Below are positions 24,286-32,693 of a stretch of DNA of 64,000 nt, in pieces. The notes under the pieces are model-generated. The model was not told where the DNA came from and did not search any database. It saw nothing but the letters and a program-made list of their open reading frames with translations. The position numbers were made by a program, and so were the translations under genes. Source of the DNA: Spirochaetales bacterium (lineage in GTDB: Bacteria; Spirochaetota; Spirochaetia; Sphaerochaetales; Sphaerochaetaceae); assembly GCA_028722305.1 (NCBI GenBank), contig JAQYHB010000018.1, positions 1 to 64,000 of the forward strand. Direction: 5' to 3'. Every line of letters starts with the position of its first letter. Positions within the stretch are counted from its first letter, which is position 1.

Positions 24286-26088
24286 ATGAATAAATTGACT
24301 GCTAACGAGCTGCGTCAGAAGTACATTGACTTCTACGTCAGCAAAGGACACAAACAGATCAGCGGAGCTTCCCTGATTCCGGAAAACGACCCTACCGTTT
24401 TGTTCACGACCGCCGGCATGCACCCGCTCGTCCCCTATCTGATGGGGCAGCAGGACCATCCGCAGGGGAACAAGCTCACCGACTACCAGAAATGCGTCCG
24501 CACCGGGGACATTGATTCCGTCGGGGATCCGAGCCATCTGACCTTCTTCGAGATGCTTGGCAACTGGTCTTTGGGCGCCTATTTCAAGAAAGAGGCGATC
24601 GCCTACAGCTATGAGTTCCTGACCACCGTGCTTGGCATCGACCCCGACAGGCTTTCCGTCACGGTCTTCGCTGGTGACGAGAAAGAGGGCATCCCCGCCG
24701 ATGAGGAGGCCGCGTCCTACTGGGAGTCCCATGGCATTCCTCGCGAGCGCATCTTCTTCCTGCCTCGCGAGGACAACTGGTGGGGCCCGGCCGGCGAGAC
24801 GGGTCCTTGTGGTCCTGACAGCGAGATGTTCATCGACACCGGTCGTCCGGCCTGCGGTCCCGATTGCAGGCCTGGTTGCCATTGCGGCAAGTACCTGGAG
24901 ATCTGGAACGACGTCTTCATGCAGTACAACAAGACCGAGGATGGCAAGTTCGTTCCGCTGAAGCGCAAGTGCATCGATACCGGCATGGGAATCGAGCGCA
25001 CCATCAGCATCCTGCAGGGAAAGAAAAGCGTCTATGAGACCGAGGTGTTCCAGCCGATCCTTAAGGGTATTGGCGACCTGTGCGGGAAGCAGTACGGCGA
25101 AAATGAGGAGACTGATGTCTCCATGCGTATCATCGCCGACCATGTCCGTACCAGCGTCTTCATCTTGGGGGATGAGAGGGGAGTGGCTCCGAGCAACGTC
25201 GGCCAGGGCTATATCCTGCGCCGCCTGATCCGCCGCGCGGTGCGCCACGGACACAAGCTTGGCATCGACAAGCCGTTCCTCACCGAGCTGGCCCCGATTG
25301 TGCTCGACCTGTACGGACAGCCCTATCCTGAGCTGCTCGCTCATAAGGACTTCATCTTCACCGAGCTGAAGAACGAGGAAGAGAAATTCGAGGAGACGTT
25401 GGTCAAGGGCGAGAAAGAGTTCGAGAAGATGCTTCCCAACCTGCTCAAGGATCCTCGCAAGATTGTCGGTGGACGCACCGCCTTCAAGCTGTATGATACC
25501 TACGGCTATCCAATCGAGCTGACCAAGGAGCTCGCCAAGGAGCATGGCATGACCGTCGACGAAGAGGGCTTCAAGGCCGCCTTCGAGAAACACCAGGAAA
25601 TCAGCCGTGGAGGTAGCGAGCAGCAGTTCAAGGGGGGGCTCGCAGACCACAGCGAGCAGACTACCGCCCTGCATACCGCGACCCACCTGTTGCACGCGGC
25701 ACTTTGCGACGTCCTGGGCGGTTATGTCAAGCAACTTGGCTCCAACATCACTGCCGAGCGTCTTCGCTTCGATTTCAACCACGACGAGCCCCTGACCAAG
25801 GAAGAAATCCAGAAGGTCGAGGACTTGGTCAACGAGCAGATCAAGAAAGACCTGCCGGTCACCTGCAAGGTCGAGAGTCTTGATGAGGCAAAGGCCGAGG
25901 GTGCCTTCGCCCAGTTCTCCTCGAAGTACGGCGAGCAGGTGAAAGTCTACTCGATTGGAGACTTCAGCAAGGAGGTCTGCGGTGGTCCGCATGTGACACA
26001 TACCGGCGATATGGGCCATTTCCATATCGTCAAGGAACAGTCCTCTTCCCATGGAGTGCGCCGCATCAAAGCGGTTCTGGAGAAATGA
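24286..26088 (+). CDS. alaS: Alanyl-tRNA synthetase, compact form
   Basis: A 600-residue AlaRS that charges tRNA-Ala with alanine. It has the catalytic domain (PTVLFTTAGMHPLVPYL, GMGIERT), a Cys-rich insertion (PACGPDCRPGCHCGK, residues about 190-205) that could bind zinc, and the editing domain with HTATHLLHA near residue 465 and CGGPHVTHTG near residue 565. Most bacterial AlaRS are about 870 residues. Here the C-terminal DHHA1/C-Ala region is absent, which is known for spirochaete AlaRS, so this is a lineage mark rather than a truncation. The pepC start overlaps or abuts its stop. Confidence 0.95.
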   Translation: MNKLTANELRQKYIDFYVSKGHKQISGASLIPENDPTVLFTTAGMHPLVPYLMGQQDHPQGNKLTDYQKCVRTGDIDSVGDPSHLTFFEMLGNWSLGAYFKKEAIAYSYEFLTTVLGIDPDRLSVTVFAGDEKEGIPADEEAASYWESHGIPRERIFFLPREDNWWGPAGETGPCGPDSEMFIDTGRPACGPDCRPGCHCGKYLEIWNDVFMQYNKTEDGKFVPLKRKCIDTGMGIERTISILQGKKSVYETEVFQPILKGIGDLCGKQYGENEETDVSMRIIADHVRTSVFILGDERGVAPSNVGQGYILRRLIRRAVRHGHKLGIDKPFLTELAPIVLDLYGQPYPELLAHKDFIFTELKNEEEKFEETLVKGEKEFEKMLPNLLKDPRKIVGGRTAFKLYDTYGYPIELTKELAKEHGMTVDEEGFKAAFEKHQEISRGGSEQQFKGGLADHSEQTTALHTATHLLHAALCDVLGGYVKQLGSNITAERLRFDFNHDEPLTKEEIQKVEDLVNEQIKKDLPVTCKVESLDEAKAEGAFAQFSSKYGEQVKVYSIGDFSKEVCGGPHVTHTGDMGHFHIVKEQSSSHGVRRIKAVLEK

Positions 26089-26090
26089 GC

Positions 26091-27428
26091 ATGAACGATT
26101 CCATCTCTTTGGAAGCCCTCGAGGCTTTTGACCGTGATTTCAACGCGAAACACGAGCACCGCGTGGCGATGAACGCGGCGGTGAAGAACGGAATCAACGG
26201 CAGCGCGCACGACTATGAGGCCGCGCGCGTGAGCCGCCATCAGTTCTCCAATACCATCTACGCGGGCAAGATCACCAACCAGAAGAAATCCGGCCGTTGC
26301 TGGATGTTCTCCGCACTGAACGTGATGCGTCTGGAGGCGATGGAGAAGTGCTCGCTCGAGAACCTCGAGCTGAGCCAGAACTATCCGCTCTTCTGGGACA
26401 AGCTGGAGAAATCCAACTGGTTCCTCGAATCCATCATCGAGACCAAGGACGAGCCGGTCGATGGAAGGCTGGTCAGCTACCTGCTTTCCGACCCGATGGG
26501 AGACGGCGGACAGTGGGACATGTTCGTCAATCTGGTCGAGAAGTACGGCGTGGTTCCCAAGGACGCCATGCCGGAAAGCGCGGCCTCCTCGGAGACGAAG
26601 GAGCTGGACAAGTACCTGACCCTGAAGCTCCGCGAGTTCGCCTGCATCCTGCGCACGGCGGCGGTGAAGAACATCATGTCGTTGCCGGAGCTAAGGAAGA
26701 TGAAGGAGGATATGCTCTCCACCATCTATCGCATGCTCTGCATCGCCCTCGGCAAACCACCGGTGACCTTCACCTGGGAAGTGACCAACAAGAAAGGGGA
26801 GTTCATCCGCGAGGAGTCGATTACCCCGAAGGCCTTCTTCGACAAGTATGTCGGCATGAAGTTCGACGACTATGTCTCCCTGATCAATGCTCCGACCGCC
26901 GACAAGCCGTTCGGCCGCACCTACACCGTCCAGTTCCTGGGCAATGTGAAGGGCGGCAGGCCGGTCCTCTACCTGAACCTGCCGGTCGAGCGGTTGAAGG
27001 AGATGGCCGTAAGCCAGATCAAGGATGGAAAAGTGGTCTGGTTCGGCAGCGACGTCGGCCAGTTCAGCGAGCGGACCAGTGGGCTGATGGACTTGAATGC
27101 GCTGGATGTCGCGGGCCTGTTCGATACCAACTTCCCGCTGAACAAGGCGCAACGGCTGGACTATGGCGAGAGCCGGATGACCCACGCGATGGTGCTCACC
27201 GGGGTGAACCTGGACACTAACGGGAAGCCGAACCGCTGGAAGGTGGAGAATAGCTGGGGCGAAGATGTCGGGGACAAGGGCTTCTTTGTCATGACCGACG
27301 ACTGGTTCAGCGAGTTCACCTACCAAGTGGTGGTCAACAAGAAATATCTGACTGCACAGGAGCGGGAAATGCTCGCCCAGAAGCCGATTGAGCTCAAGCC
27401 GTGGGATCCGATGGGATCCTTGGCCTGA
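26091..27428 (+). CDS. pepC: Aminopeptidase C (bleomycin hydrolase family, C1B)
   Basis: A 445-residue cytoplasmic cysteine aminopeptidase. The catalytic triad is visible: Cys70 in KKSGRCWMFSALN, the His in MTHAMVLTGV near residue 366 and the Asn in VENSWGEDVG near residue 385. There is no signal peptide and the length matches the family. Two ATGs lie 6 bases apart (26085 and 26091); the GGAG at 26079-26082 suits the second. It is transcribed with alaS and ends at a strong terminator (27451). The family trims N-terminal residues from peptides as a hexamer. Confidence 0.93.
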   Translation: MNDSISLEALEAFDRDFNAKHEHRVAMNAAVKNGINGSAHDYEAARVSRHQFSNTIYAGKITNQKKSGRCWMFSALNVMRLEAMEKCSLENLELSQNYPLFWDKLEKSNWFLESIIETKDEPVDGRLVSYLLSDPMGDGGQWDMFVNLVEKYGVVPKDAMPESAASSETKELDKYLTLKLREFACILRTAAVKNIMSLPELRKMKEDMLSTIYRMLCIALGKPPVTFTWEVTNKKGEFIREESITPKAFFDKYVGMKFDDYVSLINAPTADKPFGRTYTVQFLGNVKGGRPVLYLNLPVERLKEMAVSQIKDGKVVWFGSDVGQFSERTSGLMDLNALDVAGLFDTNFPLNKAQRLDYGESRMTHAMVLTGVNLDTNGKPNRWKVENSWGEDVGDKGFFVMTDDWFSEFTYQVVVNKKYLTAQEREMLAQKPIELKPWDPMGSLA

Positions 27429-27450
27429 GCCAGGATACGGAGGTAATCGA

Positions 27451-27480
27451 GGTCTCGGGTGACACCCGGGGCCTTTTTTT
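27451..27480 (+). terminator. Terminator of the alaS-pepC operon
   Basis: GGTCTCGGGT (27451-27460), loop GAC, ACCCGGGGCC (27464-27473), with G-T wobbles, then seven T. Confidence 0.92.
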
Positions 27481-28520
27481 CATTGGTCGGCTCCTGCCTT
27501 TTCCTTGGTCTTGGTAGCAAGTTGCCCGCAGGCGCCATTGACTCCGCGCCCCTTGCTGTAGCGGATGGTGTATTTCACGCCGAACATGTCCAGGTAGTGG
27601 CAGAATTTCCCGATTTCCTTCTCGTCGGGACGGCTCCATGGGAGTTCGGCGGCCTCGTTATAGGGAATCAGATTGACGATTACATCCAGGCCTCTGATGT
27701 AGGCAGCCAGCTTCTTTGCCGAGCTCTCGGTGGTGTTGGTTTTGCTGAGCATGCAGTACTCGAAGGTGAAGCGTTTGCCGCCTCCCTGCTGGTATTCCTG
27801 GAGCGCCCGTTTCAGGTCGGCGAGGGGAAAGGTCCTGTTGACCGGCATCAGCTCGTCTCTCTGCCTGTCGTCGGCAGACACCAGACTGACGGCGAGACGT
27901 AGCGGCAGGTTGGTCGCCGCAAGCCGTCTGATTCCCGGGACGACACCGCTGGTGCTGATGGTGATGCGGCGTAGCGAGAGGTTGAAGGTCTCCTTGTCGT
28001 GGAAGTAGGCGATGGCGCGCAACACGTTGTCCAGGTTTGCAAGCGGCTCTCCCATTCCCATGAAGACGATATGGCTTGCCGGCTCGATTTTGCTCAGGTG
28101 GATGAACTGCTCGATGATTTCCTCGGTAGCCAGATTGCGCTCCAGCCCCATGGTCCCGGTCCGGCAGAACGCGCAGTGCTGGGCGCATCCCACCTGGCTG
28201 GAAAGGCATGCGGTGTGCTCGCCCTTGCCGTTCTCCAGCATGACGCATTCTACCAGGGAACCATCGTAGAGTCTGAGCGCCAGTTTGGTGGAGCCATCGC
28301 TATCGGTATGCTGGTCGACCACCTCGCTCGATACGGCCTTCGGCATCAGGCCGGCAAGCCGCTCCCGCTCGGTCTTGGAGAGGTCGCTCATTTCCTGGAA
28401 GTCGGTCACCCCCTTGGCCAGCCAGCGGTGGATCTGCTTGCCCTCGAAGGAGCGGGGAAGCTCAAGAACCTTGACGAGATCTTCAGGGGAAAGCCCATAA
28501 AGGGAAAGTGGTAATGCCAT
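27480..28520 (-). CDS. rlmN: Dual-specificity 23S rRNA/tRNA adenine C2-methyltransferase RlmN
   Basis: A 346-residue radical SAM methyltransferase that methylates A2503 of 23S rRNA and A37 of some tRNAs. It shows the CAQHCAFC (C-x3-C-x2-C) cluster near residue 111, GMGEPLAN near residue 157, and the C-terminal catalytic Cys in GVNGACGQL. The frame extends upstream to 28568, but the ATG at 28520 (MALPLSLYGL) follows GAGAGGC and matches the family N-terminus. It is convergent with pepC and divergent from the secreted protein at 28587. Confidence 0.95.
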   Translation of the reverse strand: MALPLSLYGLSPEDLVKVLELPRSFEGKQIHRWLAKGVTDFQEMSDLSKTERERLAGLMPKAVSSEVVDQHTDSDGSTKLALRLYDGSLVECVMLENGKGEHTACLSSQVGCAQHCAFCRTGTMGLERNLATEEIIEQFIHLSKIEPASHIVFMGMGEPLANLDNVLRAIAYFHDKETFNLSLRRITISTSGVVPGIRRLAATNLPLRLAVSLVSADDRQRDELMPVNRTFPLADLKRALQEYQQGGGKRFTFEYCMLSKTNTTESSAKKLAAYIRGLDVIVNLIPYNEAAELPWSRPDEKEIGKFCHYLDMFGVKYTIRYSKGRGVNGACGQLATKTKEKAGADQ

Positions 28521-28570
28521 TGGTATGCCTCTCGGAAAAACGATAATGGAAAGCATCTTGGTTTGCAATG

Positions 28571-28579
28571 TGCTACAAT
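28571..28579 (+). promoter_or_regulatory. Extended -10 promoter directly before the gene at 28587
   Basis: TGC-TACAAT forms an extended -10 box; the ATG begins 7 bases later and no Shine-Dalgarno is present, so the mRNA may be leaderless. No good -35 box is seen, as is usual for extended -10 promoters. Confidence 0.55.
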
Positions 28580-28586
28580 AACCTCT

Positions 28587-29144
28587 ATGCGAAGAAAGCT
28601 AAAGGTGTTTGTCGTTCTATCGGTTCTGTCACTCGCTACCCTGCAACGGGCGTTCGCTCTTGATGCCTTGGTGACAAAACAGGGCAAAGTCCTCTACGGG
28701 ACGGTCATCCAGGACCAAGGGAGGGTCGTCATCACCTACGATGACGGTGTGACGGAAGAGATGGGCGCGGACAGTGTGGATGACGTTTCCCTGTTTGTCC
28801 CCCCAACCCGGAAGGATGTCGCACGCAAGGGAAATTTCGAGGTGGTTGACGGTCTTTCGGTTTCCACGCCGATTGACATGAACAAGTTCCGGCGTGCCAT
28901 GCTCCTGGCCCTTTCCGCCCATCGCTGGGTGGTGGATGAAGAACGTCCCGGAGAACTGTATTGCCGTCTCTCCAAGGGCGCGAGCTGGTGGGTCACCATC
29001 CGTATCTGCTACACCCCCTCCGGATACTGGTACGAATACCTGGACAGCAAGAATCTGGACGCCAATCCCGTGAAAAACAAAATCCACCGCAACTATCCGC
29101 GGTGGATCCAGATTCTCGAAAGGGAAATGATAAAGCTTTACTGA
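28587..29144 (+). CDS. Secreted protein of unknown function, paralogue of 31831-32373
   Basis: A 185-residue protein with a signal peptide (MRRKLKVFVVLSVLSLATLQ, cleaved near AFA-LDA). The mature part begins with a short beta unit (TKQGKVLYGTVI...DDGVTEEM). A conserved stretch, GNFEVVDGLSVSTPIDMNKF, follows, and then YWYEY near the C-terminus. The same order and phrases recur in the protein at 31831-32373, so they form a paralogous pair; I know no name for the family. It is divergent from rlmN and convergent with the OPT transporter gene. Function unknown; an envelope location is inferred from the signal peptide. Confidence 0.7.
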   Translation: MRRKLKVFVVLSVLSLATLQRAFALDALVTKQGKVLYGTVIQDQGRVVITYDDGVTEEMGADSVDDVSLFVPPTRKDVARKGNFEVVDGLSVSTPIDMNKFRRAMLLALSAHRWVVDEERPGELYCRLSKGASWWVTIRICYTPSGYWYEYLDSKNLDANPVKNKIHRNYPRWIQILEREMIKLY

Positions 29145-29152
29145 GAGCCGGT

Positions 29153-30748
29153 TCAGCGGAGCATGCTGACGAGGGCGATCAGAACTCCGGTGACACCCTC
29201 GCCGCCTAGAAAACCGCTGGAAACCAGTCCGACATAGCGTCCGGTCGCCTCTTGACCGAACTTTTTTCCGGTCGTCTTGTTCAGGATAAAGCTGACAAGG
29301 GCGCCAAGACCCATGATCGCGCTGATCGGGGTGTCCAGGTAGACTCCTAGGCCCAGAGTGGCGGTGGGTACCTTGGCAAGGAACAGCAACATGCCGGCGA
29401 CGCAGCCGATGGCGAAGGCGGGTACATCCTTCAGGCCGCCTGCCATGGCACTGACTGCCGCAGCCTGCGGGGCGGGGAGCTCCGAGGTGCCGAAGGCGCC
29501 AAAGGCCTGCTTGATGGCAAGCAGGGCGAAGACGGAGACCGCGGCTCCGACCATGCCGCCGATTCCCTCTCCGATCAGCTGTTGTCTGGGGTCGGCTCCC
29601 AGCAGATATCCACTCTTCAGGTCGTTCATCACGTCCCCTGCGAGTCCGCAGGCGACCGCGGTGACCGCGGCGATGGTGAACGAGGCGGAGAGCGAGTTCT
29701 TGAAGAACAGATGGATGATCAACAGCACCAGCATGCCGAAGATTTCCATCGGGTTCACCCCCGTCTGTCCGGTCAGCATGCTGGAAAGATAGGTGGCGAA
29801 GAAGACGCCCACAACCAACACGATACCTTGGAGAAAGGACACCTCGGTGAACACGGAAAGGACGATGACGCAGGCGAGGACCGCCATGCCCATGGCCAGG
29901 ACCGCCTGGCGGGAGAGCCGGCCTTCGCGCTTCTTCGCGTTCTTGAGCCGTTTGGCCAAGTCGAAAGCGGCTTTGGCCAAGACGCCCAGACCGGTGCCGA
30001 TCATCAGTCCGATACCGAGATTGGTGCGGAACGCGGTGGCGACAGCCATGTCGGAGAAGAGCCCCGTGGAAAGGCCGATCGGGACGATCAGGTAGTGGCC
30101 GAGCACCATGCCGAGCAGCCAGACTCCGGCAAGGACGGGGCCTATGATGGCGCCGATGCCCAGCGCCATCGGGCTGTTGTAGAGCATCAAGGGCGCCAAG
30201 GTGGCGCTGCCTGCGAAAAGGACGAAGACTTGGGGCAGAATGCCCGCTCCGTCGCGCAGGGCGGTATAAAGCGCAGCCAGGACCAGTGCGAGGAACAGCA
30301 CGACGGCATCCCGTCCTCCGGCCATGCCGGCCTTTAACGTCTCGCAGGCGGCGACCCCCATCGGATAGGGAAGAGGCTCTTCCTCGATGAGGCGCTTGCG
30401 GAACAGGCTGGTGAAAAGGGTTCCAAGCACCACGCCGACCATGGTGAAGGCGACCATGGAAATTGGGGAAAGCTGGCTGCCCGGTTCCAGCATCCAGAGT
30501 CCGGGGAGGGTGAAAGCGAGACCGCCCGCCACCATGGCTCCCGCGCTCATGATGGTATGGGTGCAGTTGATTTCCTGAATCGTGCTACCTTTGCAACGCT
30601 TGAGAGCCGCCATGCTGACCACGGTGACGAAGATGGTCGGCCATGGAAGGGCGCCCATGCGAAGGGCGACATACATGCTGCTCGCGGTGATGACCAGAAG
30701 CCCAAGCAATCCGATTACCAGAGATCTCCAAGTTAGTTGTTTGTCCAT
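29153..30748 (-). CDS. OPT-family oligopeptide/metal-chelate transporter
   Basis: A 531-residue polytopic membrane protein with about 14 hydrophobic segments and OPT-family features such as YPMGVAACETLKAG and a C-terminal stretch of small residues (GEGVTGVL). Bacterial OPT proteins carry peptides or metal chelates, driven by proton motive force (known of the family). The ATG at 30748 has AGAGGTTGCT upstream; the frame continues to 30895 without a ribosome site. It stands alone, between the two secreted paralogues. Having pepC nearby fits peptide use, but this is weak context. Confidence 0.85.
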   Translation of the reverse strand: MDKQLTWRSLVIGLLGLLVITASSMYVALRMGALPWPTIFVTVVSMAALKRCKGSTIQEINCTHTIMSAGAMVAGGLAFTLPGLWMLEPGSQLSPISMVAFTMVGVVLGTLFTSLFRKRLIEEEPLPYPMGVAACETLKAGMAGGRDAVVLFLALVLAALYTALRDGAGILPQVFVLFAGSATLAPLMLYNSPMALGIGAIIGPVLAGVWLLGMVLGHYLIVPIGLSTGLFSDMAVATAFRTNLGIGLMIGTGLGVLAKAAFDLAKRLKNAKKREGRLSRQAVLAMGMAVLACVIVLSVFTEVSFLQGIVLVVGVFFATYLSSMLTGQTGVNPMEIFGMLVLLIIHLFFKNSLSASFTIAAVTAVACGLAGDVMNDLKSGYLLGADPRQQLIGEGIGGMVGAAVSVFALLAIKQAFGAFGTSELPAPQAAAVSAMAGGLKDVPAFAIGCVAGMLLFLAKVPTATLGLGVYLDTPISAIMGLGALVSFILNKTTGKKFGQEATGRYVGLVSSGFLGGEGVTGVLIALVSMLR

Positions 30749-30921
30749 AGCAACCTCTTGTGGAATCTTACCCAGATGCATGCGTTTCGGGAAAGAGGTG
30801 TGGAGGATTGTCGACCGTTGGCAAGTTTCCCGACAAATGGTATGGATTTGTTTGGAAATAGGTGATACGGTAGGGGCAGAACGCAAGAGATACATCTTGC
30901 GAGGAGGGAGAGGAACTACCT

Positions 30922-31398
30922 ATGAAGAAAGCATTCGCATGCGCCGCCGTGGTCGCGGCGATGGCAACGGCTCCGGTGTTCGCTACCGGAACGAAGGGAA
31001 ACGCCAAGACCCAGTGGGGCGTCGGCGTGCGGCTTGGTTCCGTTACCGGTGTCACCATGCAGTACAAGATGGACAAGTTTGACGTAATTGCGGCTGGCAA
31101 CTTCGGCCTGCTGAATGGAGGATGGGTAGCCGGAGAAGGTGGCGTCAACTTCCAGATCATGCAGTGGGATGACTGGACCCCGGGCGAATGGGCCTGGACG
31201 ATTGGTGCTGTGGGTGATGCCGGCTTCGCTTTTGATGACGACAAGTTCTACCTTGGCGCTTTTGCTCCGTTCCGGCTGAACTATACCTTCCCGAAGGCCC
31301 CATGGTCCTTCTTCGTCGAGCTCGGTCCCGGCTTGGAGTTCCGGCCGGATGTGAACTTCGACATGGAAGGCGGTATCGGTGCCACCTATCTGTTCTGA
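30922..31398 (+). CDS. Small secreted probable outer-membrane protein
   Basis: A 158-residue protein with a signal peptide (MKKAFACAAVVAAMATAPVFA) and a Gly/aromatic-rich mature part of alternating strands (GVGVRLGSVTGVTMQYKM) ending GATYLF, as in small 8-strand outer-membrane barrels. GGAGGGAGAGG lies upstream of the ATG. A strong hairpin at 31423 ends it as a single-gene unit. I do not recognise a named family. It resembles in design the barrel-like proteins at 18842 and 19504. Confidence 0.65.
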   Translation: MKKAFACAAVVAAMATAPVFATGTKGNAKTQWGVGVRLGSVTGVTMQYKMDKFDVIAAGNFGLLNGGWVAGEGGVNFQIMQWDDWTPGEWAWTIGAVGDAGFAFDDDKFYLGAFAPFRLNYTFPKAPWSFFVELGPGLEFRPDVNFDMEGGIGATYLF

Positions 31399-31422
31399 GT
31401 TCCTTCTTTTCTGGCTAGGCAA

Positions 31423-31458
31423 GGGAGTGTCCCGTGAGGCGACGGGATGCTCCCTTTT
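31423..31458 (+). terminator. Terminator after the small secreted protein gene
   Basis: GGGAG..TCCCGT and ACGGGA..CTCCC (31423-31454) form a long stem with one internal mismatch pair region, followed by TTTT. Confidence 0.88.
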
Positions 31459-31511
31459 GCTAAGTACGTCCATACATGTCAAAGAGCATGGTCCCATACA
31501 GGAGAGGATAC

Positions 31512-31825
31512 ATGAGCCTTACAGTCAATCTGTACTATACGGGCACCAACGGCAGTGCCAGAAAATTTGCCGAGGAGATGGCGAAAAGCGGTATCGCCGC
31601 CGCGGTACGCTCGGAGGAAGGAAATCTACGATATGCCTATTCGTTCCCCTGGCCGCCCCGGAGACGGTCCTTTTGATTGACAGCTGGCGTGACCAGAAGG
31701 CATTGGACGCGCACCACGCGTCCGGAATGATGCGGCGCTAGCGGAACTTCGCGAGAAGTATGACAGTCGAACGGTATGTCTCGACGGAAGAACCGGAGGA
31801 CGAGGAGCGGTTTATCCGGAAATAA
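31512..31825 (+). pseudogene. Antibiotic-biosynthesis-monooxygenase (ABM) domain protein, broken
   Basis: Pieces in different frames spell one small ABM/quinol-monooxygenase-like protein of about 100 residues. MSLTVNLYYTGTNGSARKF is at 31512. LAAPETVLLIDSW follows in another frame. ALAELREKYD comes after a further shift, and MTVERYVSTEEPEDE ends at the TAA at 31823. The first break fits loss of one C in the CCCC run near 31648; the second fits loss of one G near 31731, and a third small deletion lies near 31755. A good ribosome site (GGAGAGG) survives upstream. Such enzymes usually oxidise quinols or small aromatics. Three lesions in 300 bases favour true decay. Confidence 0.75.
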
Positions 31826-31830
31826 CGGGT

Positions 31831-32373
31831 TCAATAGTAGATCTGCAGCTGGCGCTCCAGCTGGTGGATCAGCTGGTAGTAGTTCTGCTGGATGCGGCCA
31901 AGCGTCGGCATGGCCTGCAGTCCATTGCTTTCGACATATTCGTACCAGTAGCTTTGGGTGCCGTAGCAAATCTTCAGGCGGAGGGAAATCTGTGCTTTCT
32001 CGTATGAGACGTTCAACACCCCCGGCGCCTCGGAGAGGACTCTCCATTTGTTCAGGTTGAGCGAGACCAGCATTCCCTTGCGGAAATTGTCCAGGTTGAT
32101 CGGGGTCTTCAGGGCGGCGCCTTCGATGATTTCGAAATTGCCTTCCGTCTGGGGCGTCTTGGGAGTGGGGGGCTTCAGGTTACGGGTGATGGTTACTTCT
32201 CGGGTGTCGAACTGTTCGGTCCACCCGTTGGGGTGGGTGAGGTTGACGGTGGTGCCCTCATCGTAGACTTTGCCGTAGTAGACATCTCCTCGCTTGGTCT
32301 GGACGGCGTCAATGGCAAAACAAGGAAGCGCAATCGAGAGAAGTAGTACAAGCACACCCAACCTTTTCTGCAT
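31831..32373 (-). CDS. Secreted protein of unknown function, paralogue of 28587-29144
   Basis: A 180-residue protein with a signal peptide (MQKRLGVLVLLLSIALPCFA). It shares with the 185-residue protein at 28587 the opening TKRGDVYYGKV, the middle GNFEIIEGAALKTPINLDNF followed by RKGML, and YWYEY before a helical C-terminus. The two genes lie 2.7 kb apart in opposite orientation. Promoter at 32428-32456. No function is known to me. The conserved Trp/Tyr-rich tail and short N-terminal beta unit suggest a compact periplasmic or surface module (inference). Confidence 0.7.
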   Translation of the reverse strand: MQKRLGVLVLLLSIALPCFAIDAVQTKRGDVYYGKVYDEGTTVNLTHPNGWTEQFDTREVTITRNLKPPTPKTPQTEGNFEIIEGAALKTPINLDNFRKGMLVSLNLNKWRVLSEAPGVLNVSYEKAQISLRLKICYGTQSYWYEYVESNGLQAMPTLGRIQQNYYQLIHQLERQLQIYY

Positions 32374-32427
32374 AGCCGCTTCCTTTCATACATTCCATTT
32401 CCATGCGAAGGCATAGAGCCACCCAAC

Positions 32428-32456
32428 ACTATACCGGAAAATGTCTTTGAACACAA
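32428..32456 (-). promoter_or_regulatory. Promoter of the secreted protein gene at 32373
   Basis: On the minus strand TTGTGT (32451-32456), 17 bases, TATAGT (32428-32433), about 55 bases before the start codon. Confidence 0.65.
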
Positions 32457-32641
32457 TCATATTTCTTACTGTCAATAGGAAAGCCCGGTAGTTCTGTCGA
32501 CCGCAAAAAATGAAAATGATAATTTCGGATATCGCAGGTTTCCCGACTTGCCTGCGAAGGCTGGCAATCCTTGGTCCCTCTCCAACGGATGGCCAAATCC
32601 CCTGCAGGAAACCCTTCCATCCACTGGGTGTTCTCCGGGAG

Positions 32642-32670
32642 TTGATTCACCATAGGGAAGCCCTTATAAT
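32642..32670 (+). promoter_or_regulatory. Promoter of the aryl-polyene-type operon
   Basis: TTGATT (32642-32647), 17 bases, perfect TATAAT (32665-32670), then AAGGAGG (32684-32690) and the first ATG at 32694. This is the only good promoter seen ahead of the long plus-strand operon. Confidence 0.8.
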
Positions 32671-32693
32671 GCCGTAAGATATGAAGGAGGACT

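Larger units (their letters stand above)
32374..32693. other. 320-base spacer before the polyketide cluster
   Basis: No gene is seen. The left side holds the minus-strand promoter (32428-32456), the right side the plus-strand promoter (32642-32670). The middle contains two modest inverted repeats: TCGCAGG with CCTGCGA near 32534-32560, and GGATGG with CCATCC near 32586-32620. They could be regulatory sites for the cluster, but they are not convincing on their own. Confidence 0.5.

Noticed and set aside
24247-26052. Open frame of 601 codons antisense to alaS
   Set aside because: Its codons mirror the alaS wobble pattern (many Leu, Asp and Val), and alaS is unmistakable on the other strand.
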